From: Camarhynchus parvulus
Lineage: Eukaryota > Chordata > Aves > Passeriformes > Thraupidae
Direction: 5' to 3'
Length of the DNA: 64,000 nucleotides
NCBI RefSeq assembly: GCF_901933205.1
Contig: NC_044573.1
Span: 56,365,993 to 56,429,992 of the forward strand
Positions 12,301-27,300 of this stretch are shown one piece after another (position 1 is the first letter of the stretch; each line of letters opens with the position of its first letter). Both the position numbers and the translations under genes were made by a program. The notes beneath the pieces were generated by a model that saw only the letters and a program-made list of their open reading frames with translations, was not told where the DNA came from and did no database searches.

Positions 12301-15300
12301 AGCTATGATTCTTCATTGAATTGCTTGAGCTTGAGCTGCCAGAATGCGGTGAAGAGGAAAGTTTCTCATCTGTATGCCAATGCATAGTCAGCTGCCATTC
12401 TCCCCACAGCTCTCTATTAACAGTAGAGATGCTTTGGTTTCAGTCTATGGTCGATGAGTGCTTTTCAAACAAACTCTGTTAATGTTGGCACCCAGGCTTT
12501 CAGAATCACTGAGTGCATGAAAAAAGGTATATTCAGGCTCCAGAGTTCTCTGGGATGACTGGTTAGATTGCATTTGTATTCAAACTGCAACTGCATGTAG
12601 TGTAGCATCTTCTCTGAGGAGTATGGCATGTTAGAGCACTTGATGCTGTTATTCTTGTTGTACATTTTAGGAATGAAACACATTTTTATTTCCTGCTGAT
12701 GGGGGTCTTAGCTCATATGCTGTTGAGGCTTCAGTTGCCTATGGGTTAGAAGAGAAAGCAGCATCTGAGTGTCTGTTTTAATGTGCTGCTTTGGGTGAGA
12801 CTGGAATGTGGCAGGTGGAGCGAGATTGAGGAAGTCTGTTCTCCACAGAGAAGTGTGAGAGCTAGAGGCTTGTGTAGATTTTGTTCCAGACTTCTTGTGG
12901 AGAGAGAAAGGGTGAACAGAGCTGGGTGGTGAATGAGCAGTATCAAATACTCCTCTGTGTGCAAACCTTGAGTTCCTGAGTGCCTCTGTGCTTCTGAGTA
13001 GAAGAGGATTTAGCAACAGATATACTGTGGTCTTGCCAAGGCAGTTTGAAATGACTTTCAAAGGTTAAGCCATGAGTCTTGTTCAAATGGGATATGTTTT
13101 TAACTACCCTGCAATAAAGTGCAAAAACAGGGTGAGCAGTTAACATTGTCATTGAATTTTTTTTTTTTATTGGTCAAATTGTCCAAGTTTTGTTCTTGCT
13201 TATGCCTCTAAATGCCTTTAAATGCCTTAAAGCTTCATCACCATCACACTGAGTTTAGATCATGCTAATGGGTCATCAAACTTTTTTGTTAAAAAAAATG
13301 TAAAAAATCACTCCTAGTGAGAAAAGAGGAAATCTCTCTTATCCAGGTCTAGGCAGGTGTAGACTCCTGGTTACCTAAACCAGCTAAACCACATACTTGT
13401 CTTCAAGCAATCCAGATGACATGAGGTTACCTGTATGCCAAAGCTGTGGGCTGATGAAAGACATTTACTTTGGGGAAGAGGGCAGTTTGCCTAATGATAA
13501 ATTTTGTTAAGTAGTAAGCTTTCTTCAAATATGGGCTAAATCAGTTCTCTTCTTCATTCTTCCAGAAAAAAAATGCAATGCAAACAGTTGTGTTTTTTTT
13601 TTTTTTTTTTTTTTTTTTTATATTAGCTGTGCAAGGGATGACAGCTTTAGAACATATGTTTAGGCCATATGTTCTGAGGCAGTAATCAGCCTGTATCCCA
13701 GGCAAGCCTTGTGGCTAATCTGAACTGTGTGTCAGTGGCATAGCAGGGTTTTCATGGAGACCCCAAAGGCCTCTCCTCTGCAGTTTTATTGATTAATCCT
13801 AGAAGTTTTCAAGGACAGGCAAATGTTTAGTTCATGAACATCAGTGAGGATGGAAATGACATAGTAGTTATTTAACTTTTCAGCTTACCATGATGCCTAG
13901 TGCCATGTAGTTGGACTGCTCCTAGAAAATTGAGCTATTACTTTAAGTGTCTCTTAACCCGATGGTGGAAGGTGCACTTTGTCCAGCTGCTGTAGGATGA
14001 GTGGACATGAAATGATAGCTGCCACCTAAATCCCTCTTTCTCCTGGGCAACTGATAGATATCGTCCATGAGCGCCTTTATCCTACTAAGTAGCTAAACAG
14101 ATGGAGTCAATGAACAGAAGATGTTGTGGACAGTGCCTTTGCTACTGATTTAGCACACCTGTGTAATATGAAGTATTTGGTGCTAATTTCTGTGAACAGT
14201 ACTAGCTGATTTGTAGCGTGTTGCTTTGTGGAAGCAACATATCTCTGAAGGCATGAAGAAACACGAATGATGATTGTAGAGGGAGTTTGATGCAGCTGTG
14301 GAAGGAAGCTGATCATGTGAGGGGCTGATGTTCCTTGCCCTGTGAGCAAGGGTGTGATGAGGCATGTGCCCCTGAAGAGACTTACTTTTAGCAAGTTCCC
14401 AAACTAATTGTAAGCATGTAAGGGGGAAGAGAGCATATGTGTTGGCCTGTAGTAAACAAGATTTACTGGCTAAACTTGTTTTTTCTTGAATATTACTTTA
14501 ACTGAGAAAATTGGAATCAGCTCAGAAGTGCCTTTAACACAACGCACTGTGTTTTTAGCACGGAGAGAAGCTAGTGCTTACAGAGCACGAAGTCCTCAGA
14601 TGGTGCTGCCATAAGTTCCCTGCTAAATGGGAACTTGTAGCTGTATACATTTATAACTGGAGAAGTTTTAAGTCATGTGCATATTGTTACTATATACATC
14701 TCTTGCCTAAAAAGTTGTGTTGGCTTCCTTCTGCTAATCTGTGGAAGAAAAGAGGACACCTTGACAGTATCTTCTAAGCAATCATGTGATAAGTAACGCT
14801 CTTGCTCCCAAAGCAGTGTGTAGCTCTCAGGTTTAAGACAGCTGCATGGCACTTCGGCTAGCATCAGTGCTGGAAGCTGTAGAACCTGAAGATGGCCTTT
14901 TGATAATGTAGGAAATAAAAAAGGCACAAACCACATGTATGATCTTTCTGTGCAGTTTTTTGACTTCTGCTCCTCTTCTGTTCTCTAGGCTGTATTATGT
15001 GGGTGCAGTGTAGTTTTCCTTGCCTTAAGTGAGGAGGTAACAGGCTTGGCAAAGCTCCTACAAACGTATTTTTTAAAATAAAACAACATTTGCCCTCTGT
15101 GCAAAGCTGCTATCTGCAATGATTACAGATTTGACTTGCTTTCTCCCTAGTGTAGACATAAACTAAAGTGGAAAGGGGGAAGCTGATCCATGCTCACACT
15201 TTATAGCATTTTCTGTAGTTCAAACCAAACTAATTGCAGAATTAAAATCTAGTTCTTTAAAAAAAAAAAAAGGAACAGGCTGGAGTTAGCATGTAAGGTC

Positions 15301-18300
15301 TAAAAGCAGTTGGTGTTTAATATTAACCAAAATGGGCTTGAGCAGGAGTACTTCAGTGGCCTGAGCTGGTGCTCAGCATGACTTGCAATGTGCTCCACCT
15401 CTCCCCTTCATGTCAAGTGCTGGGGAGGAGAGCAGTGTGCAGTGGCAAAGCACTGCCCCTACTCATCATGCAGCATGTGAGCTGTGCTAAAGTGGATGGG
15501 GGATTTGCACTGAGGCAGTGGATCTGTGCTGGGTTTGTCTGCAGAGAGTGCCTGTGCATGGGCACCAGTGTGTTCTTCATTAAGTAGATTAAAGATTAAG
15601 TGGAGCCAGCAATGTGCACCTGCAGCCCAGAAAGCCAGCTGTGTCAAAAGCGATGTGGCCAGCAGGTCGAGGGAGGTGATTCTGCCCCTCCTTTCCCTCT
15701 GGTGAGACTGCACCTGGGCTACTGTATCCAGTTTTGGGGTCCTCAGCACAGGAAGGACATGCCTGTTGGAGCGGGTCCAGAGGAGGGTCACAAAAATGCT
15801 CACAGGACTGCAGCACCTCTCCTATGAAGACAGAATGAGAGAGTTGAGGTTGGTAAGCTTGGGGAAGAGAAGACTCCAGGGAGACCTTATTGCAGCATTC
15901 TGGTGCTTATAGGAGGCTCAAAGGAAAAATGAGGACTTAGCAGGGCCTGTAGTTACAGGACAAGAGGTAATAATTTTAAACCAAAGGAGGGTAGATCCAG
16001 ACTAGATATAAGGAATAAATTTCTTAGTGATGATGGTGGTGAGGCAGTGGAACAAGTTGTCCAGAGAGGTTGCAGATGCCCCATCCTGAAAATGTTCAAG
16101 GTCAGGCTGAACAGGGCTCTGAGCAACTGATAGAGTTGAAGATGTCCCTGCTTATTGCAGAGGGCTCCCTTCTAAACAACAACCATTCTATGATAGACTC
16201 TCTCTCATCTTGTGCCGATGCTATTAATATAAATGATATAAAGGCTGAGAAACTGATAAATAGAAACTCGTAGGAGGAAGGAGTGAATTGTGATTGAAAC
16301 TAGTTGGTAGCAGCTTTCCTTGTTCCTAAGGAGGTGACTGGATTGTAGTAGCACCTGCTGTTGTACTTTTATTTTAGAAAGTGTTTGCAAAAAACCTTTT
16401 AGAAAGTACAAGTGTGACTAGAGAGTCAAATGCGATCTTAACTTGGATCTGATCTTCCAAATCAGAAAATCCACAAAGATCTTTAGTTGTACTGTCTTCA
16501 AGCATACTGGTATCTCCTGTGCTGCTCAGTGGTTGAAACTAGACCCTGTTTGTTGAACTCCTATGAAGGTGTTTTATTATAACACTATTTTTTCCCCCAC
16601 CTTCTCATTTTTAAACCCTAGGTGAATTGGCCTTGCAAAAAGTTTCTGAAAGTCTTCTGGAGCTCAACACTACACGTAACTGCTTGCAGCAAGGCAGTGA
16701 ACACCAAATTCAAAGCAATATTAACTTCCTGTGTGGGAAAACACTGGTAAGTCTAAATCATGTGCTGTATTCTTCAATGGCAATGACAAGTAGTTCTGAC
16801 TTGCTTTTTACAGAGACTTGCTGTGCTTTTGGACGTACTGATTACTCAACTTCACAGCTTAAAGAAGAGCCAATTATGTTTTACTGTTAAGTTAAAAGTC
16901 ATAATTTATTGTGGCTTTCAAAATTCAGTCCTGGTAGAAAATTGTTGCAGGTCTGCAGTTTAGCTCTGGTTCTGGGCTCTTCTTTGTCTTCAGTGTTTCT
17001 ACATGGTTGGCACTGTAGTATTTTATTAGCTTAATATGGAGGAATGAGTCAGCAGTGTGCAGGGTACCATAACAGTGTGAGCCGTTGTTTAATTGTTGGC
17101 TGTGCCTTAGCTGGTGAATCTGGCAGGACTGTTTAATAGAACAGTATTGAAGAAAATGACTGACCTCTGTTGTGGGGCAGCATAGTTGACAGCAGTAAAC
17201 CTTAGGCTTGGTCTGCACATTATTGCACTAATAGTGCTTCTACAGCTAGGTGGGCTTCTGAGGAAATAGTTGTTTGTGAGAATGTGTTTGAAGTGTGATT
17301 GGAGATCCCCGAAGAGTTTCTAGGGGCCTGTGTACATGCAGTTCCCTTTAAAATGCTTTTGGAGTTACACCCACCACACACTTAACAGACAGGAGAGCTC
17401 ACTACAGTCTGTGATCAGCTGCCATATTTGTGTATCTGGGAGAGGTATTTATTGGTGCTGCTCTTGGCACTGACAATGCTATTGCACACCCCCTCTTGGA
17501 AACCCAGCCAATTCAAACAAAGTGCCAGTGCAGCAGAGACTTAAAAGCTTCTTGTTCTGTTTCAGCAGATGACTCTTTAAACTAAATTAAAAACCATTGC
17601 TCAACTTCAACTGTAAAACCAGATCATACTGATCTTCAGGCTTCTTCTGGTTAGCTCAGTTCTAATACCTGTTTGTCTCGTGACATAGTAAAAGATTTTG
17701 TAATACTGTCTGGAGCAACTTTTGTCCCCTTTTATGGCAGGGTTAAATGAGAGAGATAATCAGTTTGTGTGCTAAGCTGCTTCTAGCTGAGGGGATGGAG
17801 AGCCAAGTGAAAAATTGTTGTGTTTTCACTGAGAGACATTCAGTTGAACATCCAGTCCTGAACAATGGTAGAACACCCATCTTGAAATATATACAAATAT
17901 GTATAACATGAGCCTATAAAAATAGGCAGCTCAGGTCAGGGATATTCTTTCTAGCAGAAGAGGTTGCTAATCAGTTGTTTCTCTTGGAGAGAAGGGAGCT
18001 GATAAACCATGCGTTGCCTCACTGTGTTAACCTATTTATATGCATTTCTATTGGTGTCTTCCTTTCTAGTAAGCAGATAGGACTGGTGCTTCTGTCATTA
18101 TCAGCTGGCATAGAGAGCACTTCTAAAAAATGGAATACAGTTACTGCATATTAGTACTGGATATGTTGAGTATTGGTGCAGACTATGGATTTGGCATCCT
18201 GCATCTTTCTGAGTGGCCCAACAAAGCTGTTATATAACAATCTTGATGTTAAAAAGTGCCATTAAGAAATTGTATGCCCTTGTTCTTTGATGTGCTGTGG

Positions 18301-21300
18301 TAAAACCAGTCTGTTTTTCAAAGCATTACCTTTTTCTTACTTAAAATAGGGTACCCCTGAATTTGTAACAGCAACAGAGTGTGTGCACTATTTTGAGTGG
18401 AGGACCTTTGTGGCTTGCAAGAAAGACTTGTTTAAACCGGTGAAAGAGGTAATCTATGTACTATCCATGCAGAAGTTACTCTTCACATACGTGACAATTT
18501 TACTCTAATTACCTGCCCCCACCCTAGATTAATCCGAACAACCTCCATAAACGTATGTTTTTCACAGGTATGTAAAGCATAAGTGTTGGAAGTTGCTAGA
18601 GCTGAGAATTTGGGTGGTTGTTTATAGTAAAGCTCTTTTAAAAGCTGAAGCAAATTAGTCTAACTTTGGATGCCTCATTTTAATCAGCATGTCTAGCTTT
18701 GAGCTTCCAAAAGTAAAAAAACTTTTCCAAATACTAACTGGGCTTATATATTCCTGTTCATAACTTCCCTCTACTTGTGTAGCATGGTTTGAATGTAATG
18801 TTTTGTTGTTGTTCTAGGTCCCTTGCTATGTGTTTGATGAAGATCTCAAGAAACATGACTTGAGTCCTCTCATCCAAGTTTCAGGACACTACTTGGTGGA
18901 TGATTCTGATGATGATTCCTTGTTCATAAATGTCTGCAGGGATATAGGTTTGAATGGTTCTTTATGTCACCTGTCAGTGTGTAAATTTCTTGTAACATGG
19001 TTCTTCGCCATTGTCTCCGTTAAAGTTGTCCTATGTTCAAAGATCAGTATTTCAAGGCTTAGATAATTATTTTGAACTCCCTACTCTCCAAGTATTGAGG
19101 TGTTCAGAGATAGGCCCCTTCTGGATGTGCAAGTACTGTTAGTACACTTTTTCTAAGTGGGAGAGGGCAGCTTGTCTTGTATCTACTGCCAAATAGGACC
19201 AGTGTTGTTCACAGGGCTTCATGTGCTCCAGGTTTATTCCTTTGGACTCCAGGTTGTTGCCCAGTTCCTGATGAACGTCCTGAGGTGCATCTAAAGCATC
19301 TAAGTGCATCTAAGCTCTGTTTAGGTGCTTGCCTAAGTACTGGTGCAAAGCTAGCACTTCCCTCTCAGTTGAGAGCTATATGTATAAGGAATTAAACCAG
19401 AAAAAACATATTTGAAACTTGCTGAAAAGGTTAGTTTAGCTGTATCCTCTCACTGCGATTTTTACTTAGTAGTTAAATATGTGGTTTGTGCCCCTGTTAA
19501 GGGTTTAATGCTTCTAGTTGTAGTGAGAGGTCTATTCTTCTAAACATCTCACTAGCATGAAACTTTTTGCTCACAACTTTGAATTAGATGGTTAATAAGA
19601 GACAAAGAAGGTGAAGAGTAAGGAGGGGTTACCCCTGACTTGGTTGTGGGAAAAAAAAAGAAACACTTGGCACACTTCTGGAAGTTTTCAAAGCCCTGTG
19701 TATCCAGCAGCTGTAGTAGCAAATAGCTGCAGCTATTTTGTCAGGAAGGATGAATTTGCTGTCCCCAACCAGGGCAGCATGAATTACCACAAGCACTGCA
19801 GGTTTTGTCTTGTCAATTTTACAGTCTAATGTAGCCTGTTTTTTAGAACTATTTTTAGAAGAACACAGGGGTGAAATGGCAAGATACTTCAGGTAGAGCA
19901 GGGCTTAGAAACTGAGTCCTGTAACTTCTTTTCTATGTGCTATAACCAGGAGGTTCAAGTGGAGAGACCAGAAAGTGCCCTGCTGGCAGTGCTGCTTGCT
20001 TGTTACATGATGGTCTGGCATATGATGTTGGCCATCCAAAGGAGCAGCTGAAGCTTCAAGACAAAGACAGGTATGCAATTTTTGTGGTAAAACTTCTGTG
20101 GGCACTTCAGTCATCTGGCCTGGAAACAATGCTTTTGATAACAGATGAGTCTTCTAAAACGTAACATTAATACCTCTTCAGTGTTGAAGCATTAGCAGAA
20201 AACTGTTCAAAAATTCTGTCAGAGCAGTCTGTCCTGTGGTACTGCCATAACAGATCAAATTTTCTCCTTTGTTGTGAGACACTCCTTTTACAGAATTGCA
20301 GAACTCATAGAAGCAAGGGGCGATTAGTGCTCTTGGCCCACGGGCAGTAGGGTAAGATTTGGTCCCGTTTGTCTACTGTCTGAGGGCCCACAGACTAAAT
20401 GCATTTCACTCACTCTACTACCCAGGAGTACTTGAAAAATTGGGAATAGGAGCAGATGTTGCCTTTCTGTGGTGTGGCTAATCTGAAGCCAGAATGTCAC
20501 TGCTCTGGGAGCTGTTGTCTTCTGCCTGTTAAACTGCACAGAATAATAATGCATAGTTGGGAAGTTGTGGTGGTCATCCTGTTCTCTCATCCAAGTCATC
20601 TTGCTATTTGTCTCCCTGTCAGTTGCCATGTTTTATTCTCCTTCTCCTGCTTCTCCTGATCTGACCCACTTGCCTTGCTCCTGTCAATTTCCTGATGAGT
20701 TCATTTTGCTGTTAATTCTGGGGGCAGAATGGAAAGAGTTTATATGTAGAGAGGTGATAAAGTACCATAATGAGACAAAACTTGAGTGGATACTGCTTTC
20801 AAAAGTTGTAAGAACATTTGCCACATCCACTCTCCAGCAGTAGTTTTGAGAGCAAAACTGCAATTGTCCTGTGTTCCTGTGATTATCAACCAAATTCTTG
20901 CTACAATACGAGTCACAAGGCATTCAGCATAGTCTTAAGTAGGGTACCAGAAGATACTGTATTAAGTAATTTTGCTGGGACTATTTTAATTTTTATTTTT
21001 AATTAACTCTTAAGATTAAAGGAATGAGGATCTCCCTAAAAGCTGCTTTTAGGAGCAGGGCTGCATTGGTATATTCTATGGAAGTGTCTGGCAAAGATTG
21101 AGGATTTCAAGAATATCCTTCTTCTGTAGAGCATGGTGTCTTAACTGTCTTTTTCATTTGTTGTTTTCTATTTCTAGGCTTGTATTGAGTTATGAGAGAC
21201 AATACGAGCATGATGAAGAAAGGCCAGGCTTCTGCCTAGGCCACAATCCAGCAGTGACAATCACTTTTGTTTGCCCATCAAAGAGGGGAGAAGAGGTAAC

Positions 21301-24300
21301 TTGAATGTTTTAGTTTGTGTTAACTGGTTGGTATTTAACTTTTGTGTTTTATTTATTTTTATTCAGACCTGAAAAGAGCGTAAGTATTCCTGGCTTGTAG
21401 CTTGTAAAGAGTGTGAGATTCTAGATGTATGCTTCAAGTCTTCTAGAACTTAAGAAATAACAAGAACCTGAATAGAATTTCCCCAGGAGTGTGTTTTCTC
21501 TTATACTGGTGAATTTGGTTGTCCCTTTACAGGGGGCAACAAGGATTCAAGGCAAATCTCTAAACATAGGATGGACTTAGTGTAGAGTTTATCCTGGGCA
21601 CATTGGCACAAGAGCTTTGCTTGCTAATGAGCTCTCTTCCTCCTCAGTCAGGCTGGGCAGGCTTATAGCTGTTGCTTGTTACTTAGTTTCTTTATTAATC
21701 TGTTCTTCCTCAGGGGGAAAAAAAAGTAGCTACTAAGTGTCATTGCATGGCAAGAGTCTGTCGCTTACTAAGCAGACTCATTAATTCTTTTTAAGTAAAA
21801 TCTGTAGTGCTCAGCTACAACTCAGTTTGTGCAGGACACTGTTTTAGCCTAGCTTGACTGCAATGTGACAGTCACTTCAAAGTAATGCTGGGTAATTTCA
21901 GCAACCTACACTCCTTGAATTGGGCAATTGCTAATGCTCTGCCATTTCATATAGTGATGCTTTTTGTTGCAGATTAGTGAAGAGGGAGCTCTTGTCTGGC
22001 TAATTTTTGGTTTAATGTCTAGTCCCTCATATGACCTAGATAGGTACCACACTTCACTCTTGTTGCTGCAGAAATAAACCTGACTCTTTTGTACTATCTC
22101 TTCGTACTACCTTGCTATAGCTATGCACTTGTAGGATGAGTAGTATTACTGGTGATACTTGTGCCTGTAACTTACCTCATACCTGTGGATCTGCCAGTTG
22201 TTCCAGTGGATGGCAGAAATAAAGATTTATGAAACAATTTGAATTTCTAGTGCTTCACTTTAAAGTGGGGAAAACCAAGACTATTGCTTCTCCCGGATGT
22301 GCAAAAATATATCACCACAGGAAACTCATCTGACAGAATTGTTGGCTAAAGAGTTCTCAAATATCTGCATTTTGATTTGGACCAAGGGAATCAAAGTTGC
22401 TAAAACACCAGTGTGTAAAAGTCTGTTTTGCCTTCAGAGAGCATTTGACCTCTATTTCCAGCATTGAGGACTTCTCTGAGGCAAACACAATCCAAGCTTA
22501 GGCCATTTGGGTTCACATCTTTACTTTTTTGAGCACATTAAGGAAAAATATTTTAAAAGTGCTATTACTTTTGCTGTCTTTCTTCTAATGTCTGATGCTT
22601 TACTTCTGTTTAGAAGTATTACTACTTGTAATAGTTTGCTACATCATTTGTAAGACCTGTTTTATTTCTTCCCAACACCTATTTCTGAGAGGCCAGAAAC
22701 AATATTTGCACATCTTTAGTATTAGAGGTGAAGTAGTTGTTACTGATCTTAGAGGAATGTGATACTGTTGCTTTAAAGATTATATTTCAAGTAAGTCTAC
22801 TTATAATTTAATTTCTGTTCACTTCTGTTTTAGAGTTCAGGTCCCAAACTTACAGCAAAAACAAACTGCCGGTATGAAATTGAATGGGTTACTGAGTATG
22901 CCTGTCACAGGGATTACCTGGAGAGTAAGAACTGTTGTCTGACTAATGAGCAACATGATATCTCTATTGATTTAAATCCACTTACTCAATTTTCAGGTAA
23001 GCTCAGTATTTTTCTTTTGTTTTTGTGGTTTTTACTAGCCAGTTTTGCATTTTCTTATTTAGGGACAGAAAAAAATGTCCTGTGTTGATATTTGGAGTTT
23101 TGTGTCTGTCCTGATGTATGTTAAAACACTTTTTTTTTATTCATTCAGAATATGTCACACCATATGCAGCCAAAGATGACAAAGAGGAGTATTACTATTA
23201 CTTGAATGTATGTGGGAAAACCACTGCAGGTAACTGTAAGGATGATACAGGATCCATTTCATCTTGCCAAGTAAAACTTTCAAATAACCAGCAAAAAGTG
23301 GCAGGAAGATTTGCGAACCAAACCCTAAGGTGTGTAAATGCTCTTCAGCCCTGCTGACTGGTCTGATTGGTCCGTTTCCTGCTTTGATGTTTACTTACTT
23401 GTCACATAATCAACAATTGATACAAAAAAATGCAAGCATTTTTTGCCACTTTTTTTGTCAGAAAAACTGTAACAGTATATATACACAGGATAGCATTAGC
23501 AAACAAAGGAGCCAGTGAGGTTGGCAGAGGCCATTGGCTAGACCAGAAGACTTCCACTGACTTTGTTGTCCCAATTGCAGATTGTGGTGCACTGCCTGTT
23601 GTCCTCCTTCTTATATGTTTTAAATGTAAAGCAGTATCAGAGGAAGCTGGTTCCCAAGTGGCATATAGGGATACTAGTTTGCATGAGATTGTAAAACAGA
23701 GATTTATTCATGTGGATATGATCTTCCATTCTGTCTGTGACAGGTTTGTTGCAGTGATCTTCCAGAAGTACGACTTCCTCCTCTTTCAGAAACAGCCACA
23801 CAATAAACTGGTGGGAATAAATATCCCACCATACCTAGGGGAGTATTAGAGCATTCTTTAATTTCTATAGAAATTAATGAAAAGTGATCAGAAAAATCAG
23901 TGGATGCAAGCCTTCATTGCTGTAGAAGTGTCATTATTAATGTTGAACTAACATTTGTTTTCCCTTGGAGTGAGACAATTAGTAATTTAACAAGAATGTG
24001 ACTTTGGTTATGTGAAGAACACTGTGTGATCGTCTGACACTATATTTCTATCTAAAACTGACTTCTTCCTCAGATACTCTGATGGGGATCTCACTTTAAT
24101 TTATCCAAATGGGGATGCATGTAGTTCCGGCTTTCAGAGAATGACTGTCATAAACTTCGAGTGCAATGAAACAGCGGGTGAGTTTAACAAGCTCTGACAG
24201 CTCTGCTCAGGGTTTGACTCCCATGCTTGCTAGTAGACCTTGTGCTCAAATGAATGCTTGTTTTGAGCCACAGCTAACACAAGAAATTGTTATATCAAGC

Positions 24301-27300
24301 AGTAATTTTGATGGCTGGCAGGATGTGCTGTGTAGTAGCACTGCTAGTCTAAATTTACACTGATGATTGAGAAGATGGAAGTATAAAAGAGCCTTTTCTT
24401 CTTAGCCAGTGGTAAAAAACCAGAAACACAAGTCCTCTGCAGCAAAAGGACTTTTTGTCTTCCTTGCTCGTTGCTAGTCCTCAAGTCTTCTTGCTTTTTT
24501 CCCCTTCCCCCTCTAGAAACCTCATTATGTGTTCATCTGTTTCCCATGTTAAGGTAATGATGGTAGAGGAACTCCAGTATTCACCGGTGAGGTTGACTGC
24601 ACCTATTTTTTCACTTGGGATACAAAATACGCATGTGTTAAAGAGGAAAAAGATCTCCTTTGCAGAGTTACTGACAAGAGAAAACACTATGACTTGTCAC
24701 CTCTTATCCGCACTTCAGGTATGGCAATAAAAACTAGCTTTCAGTTACTTCTGCAGTCCTGAGTTTACATGCCATCTCCAGTGCAGTTATTTACCTGAGT
24801 ATTAGTCAGCTTTTGTTGTTCTTAGTGAATTTCTGGGATGCTGGTGTTTGCTTCCCTCATTCCAAACAGACTGAGCGCCTTAGTCGCCATGTCCATGACT
24901 GCCTTGGTTGCTGCCATCATAAGTGGTTTTCAGTCACAGAATCACAGTTTGGGTTGGAAGGGGCCATTAAAGATCATTTAGCCTAACTCCTCTGCCATGG
25001 GCAGGCACACCTTCCCCTAGACCAGTTTGCTCAAAGCCCCATCCAGCCTGGCCTTGAACACTTCCAGGGAGGGGGCATCCACCATCTCTCTGAGCAGCCT
25101 GAGCCAGTCAGGATCTACCATGGCTCAGCAGCTTCCACCCAGTGGCTTGTGCAAAGAAGACACATCGAAAACGGGTAGGATTTGGCAGCTATGGCTTCAG
25201 GGGATGGATGTAGGTGGTAATCTCAGCTGGTGGGGGAATGGAGCTGAAATCAGGGCTTCTGTGTGCTGGGGGATGTTCTGAAGGAGAGGTCATCACACAA
25301 ATGTGGGGTACCCTATAATAAAAGACATTTTGGTATGGAGATGCTGAATCAATTTAGCCAGATAACTTGTTCTTAACGACCCTCTATATTTCAGAGTCAG
25401 CCCAGAACTGGGAAGCTGTGGACAGTAGCTTTTCAGAGGTAGGAAGGAAACATTACTACATCAATGTCTGCCATAAGGTGTTGAAGAGGGGAGGAGCTTT
25501 CAGCTGTTCAGATGGTGCTGCTATTTGCTCTGTAGGTGAGTCTGGGGTTTTTGTTGATGGTGTTTTTGGAGTTTTTTTGGTTCACTGGTTTTTTAAGCCC
25601 CTGAAGGCTTGGCACTTCCTGCGCAAATGGGGTTGGTTGTCCTGAGTGCCTTCATTTGTTCGAGGAAACAGAAGTTAGGAGCATGTTTCTTTTGTGATCT
25701 CAGAGATGCTTGAAGAAAGAATGCACAGCTTTTTCTAACTAAAGACCTAAAGGCTTAGCAGCATGGTTTGGCAAGGTAAAATCAAACTCCTAATGATGTT
25801 TTCTCGTTAACTAGACAAGTGGAAAGTCTTAGTATCTAACAGAAGCTTCACTACTTTTCAGAGAAACAAAAGTTCTGTATTTACTGTTTTTACAGATCAG
25901 CAAAACAACAGTAAGAATCTTGGAACATTTGTATCTTCTCCAAAAAAGGTTGGAGAAAATATTCAACTTATCTATTCAAATGGAGACAGGTGTCCTTCTA
26001 ATGAAAAAGAGAAAATCCAAACGGTCATCACTCTAATATGCAGACCAGGTGAGAACATCCATGCCCTGTTCATTGATCCAGTTAAAAACTGTAGGTCATC
26101 TAATAAGCCCAGACATGAGTGCAAAATATTAGCATGTGCTGAATATTAGCATGTCTTCTATCTCTTTCTATGCAAAAGCTTGAAGCATCAGGGTTTGTTT
26201 ACTAGGATGATGGCAATATAATTGCAGATATTTAGTTATTTACCTTTTATACAGCTACTCTTTAAAAACTCTTGAAATAAGATTCTTCCAAACATGATTA
26301 AAGTATGCTTAAGTGTTTAAAACTCCACAAATATCTGGAAGCAATAGAAATATCTGGAAGCACTTTCTTTCTCTAGTTGTCTTGATGGAAAAGAGTAGTT
26401 CTGAACTGAGATCAAATACTTTAGCCTTCTTTTCCAATAAATATGGTTTGTATCTAAACTGCTGGCAGTTTATGAAAGGAAGTTAATATTGTTCATGTTG
26501 TTTATAGTAGCCTGCTAGTTATCTCCCAGGAAAATAGAAAATCTGTGTTCCTCTACCTCAGCCTGAGGAACTTGGAACTTCCAAGTGTCCTGGCTGTTAG
26601 GATCAGATTATGCACTATTTGCTAATACAGCTATTGCTTTGTAGTAAAACCAGTTTTGTATATCAAAATACCAGTTTTGTATTTTGTATATCAAAATACC
26701 AGTTTTGTATATCAAACTAGACTTTTTTTCAAATATTGTGATGGTTCTCAGGAGCAGATTGAGCCCTGTGGCTTTACTTCTGGAGTAAACTTTTATTTTT
26801 GGGGAGGATGATGCAAAGTCTGTGAAAAATATTTTTGGTTCCATTTTCAAAGAACAGGTACTTTAACAGTTACCTTGACTTTTGAGGAGAAATTAGTTTC
26901 TTAGGTGTAGATTCCTAGTTCCTGTTGGCAGCCTGGCTGTCTCTATATGTAACGTGTTGCTCTTGTGATACCAGGTGATCTAGAAAGTGCTCCAATCTTG
27001 ATGGCAGAGCTTGAGTGTTCATATGCATTTGAGTGGTATACTGCTGCTGCGTGTGTCCTGTCTAAAACTGAAGGAGATGACTGCCAGGTGTCTGATCCTC
27101 AGGCAGGTATGTATTTCTGTTCAGCAAATCAAAAGGTCATTAGGGATAAAACTTATGCCACAACAAATAAGTCCTTATGATACCTGGGAGCAAAGTGAGT
27201 TCAGCCTAATGCTAAGTACCCACAGTTTTAAGTACGTGCATATGGAAGATCAGAACAGCATGAGCATAATACTCTCCTAGCGAATGTAGGAAAATAGATG

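Larger units (their letters stand above)
11366..16621 (+). other. IGF2R: IGF2R intron 2 (5.3 kb)
   Basis: AT-rich with few CpGs. It contains a T27 run (13593-13619) and a CR1 fragment (15603-16194). In mouse this intron holds the CpG island and antisense promoter of Airn; no comparable GC-rich block is visible here. Confidence 0.8.

Noticed and set aside
15459..15827. Open frames in intron 2
   Set aside because: Largely derived from the CR1 fragment that starts at about 15603.
26650..26718. CRISPR-like repeat-spacer pattern
   Set aside because: Adjacent units without unique spacers in a vertebrate intron; it is an ordinary tandem repeat.
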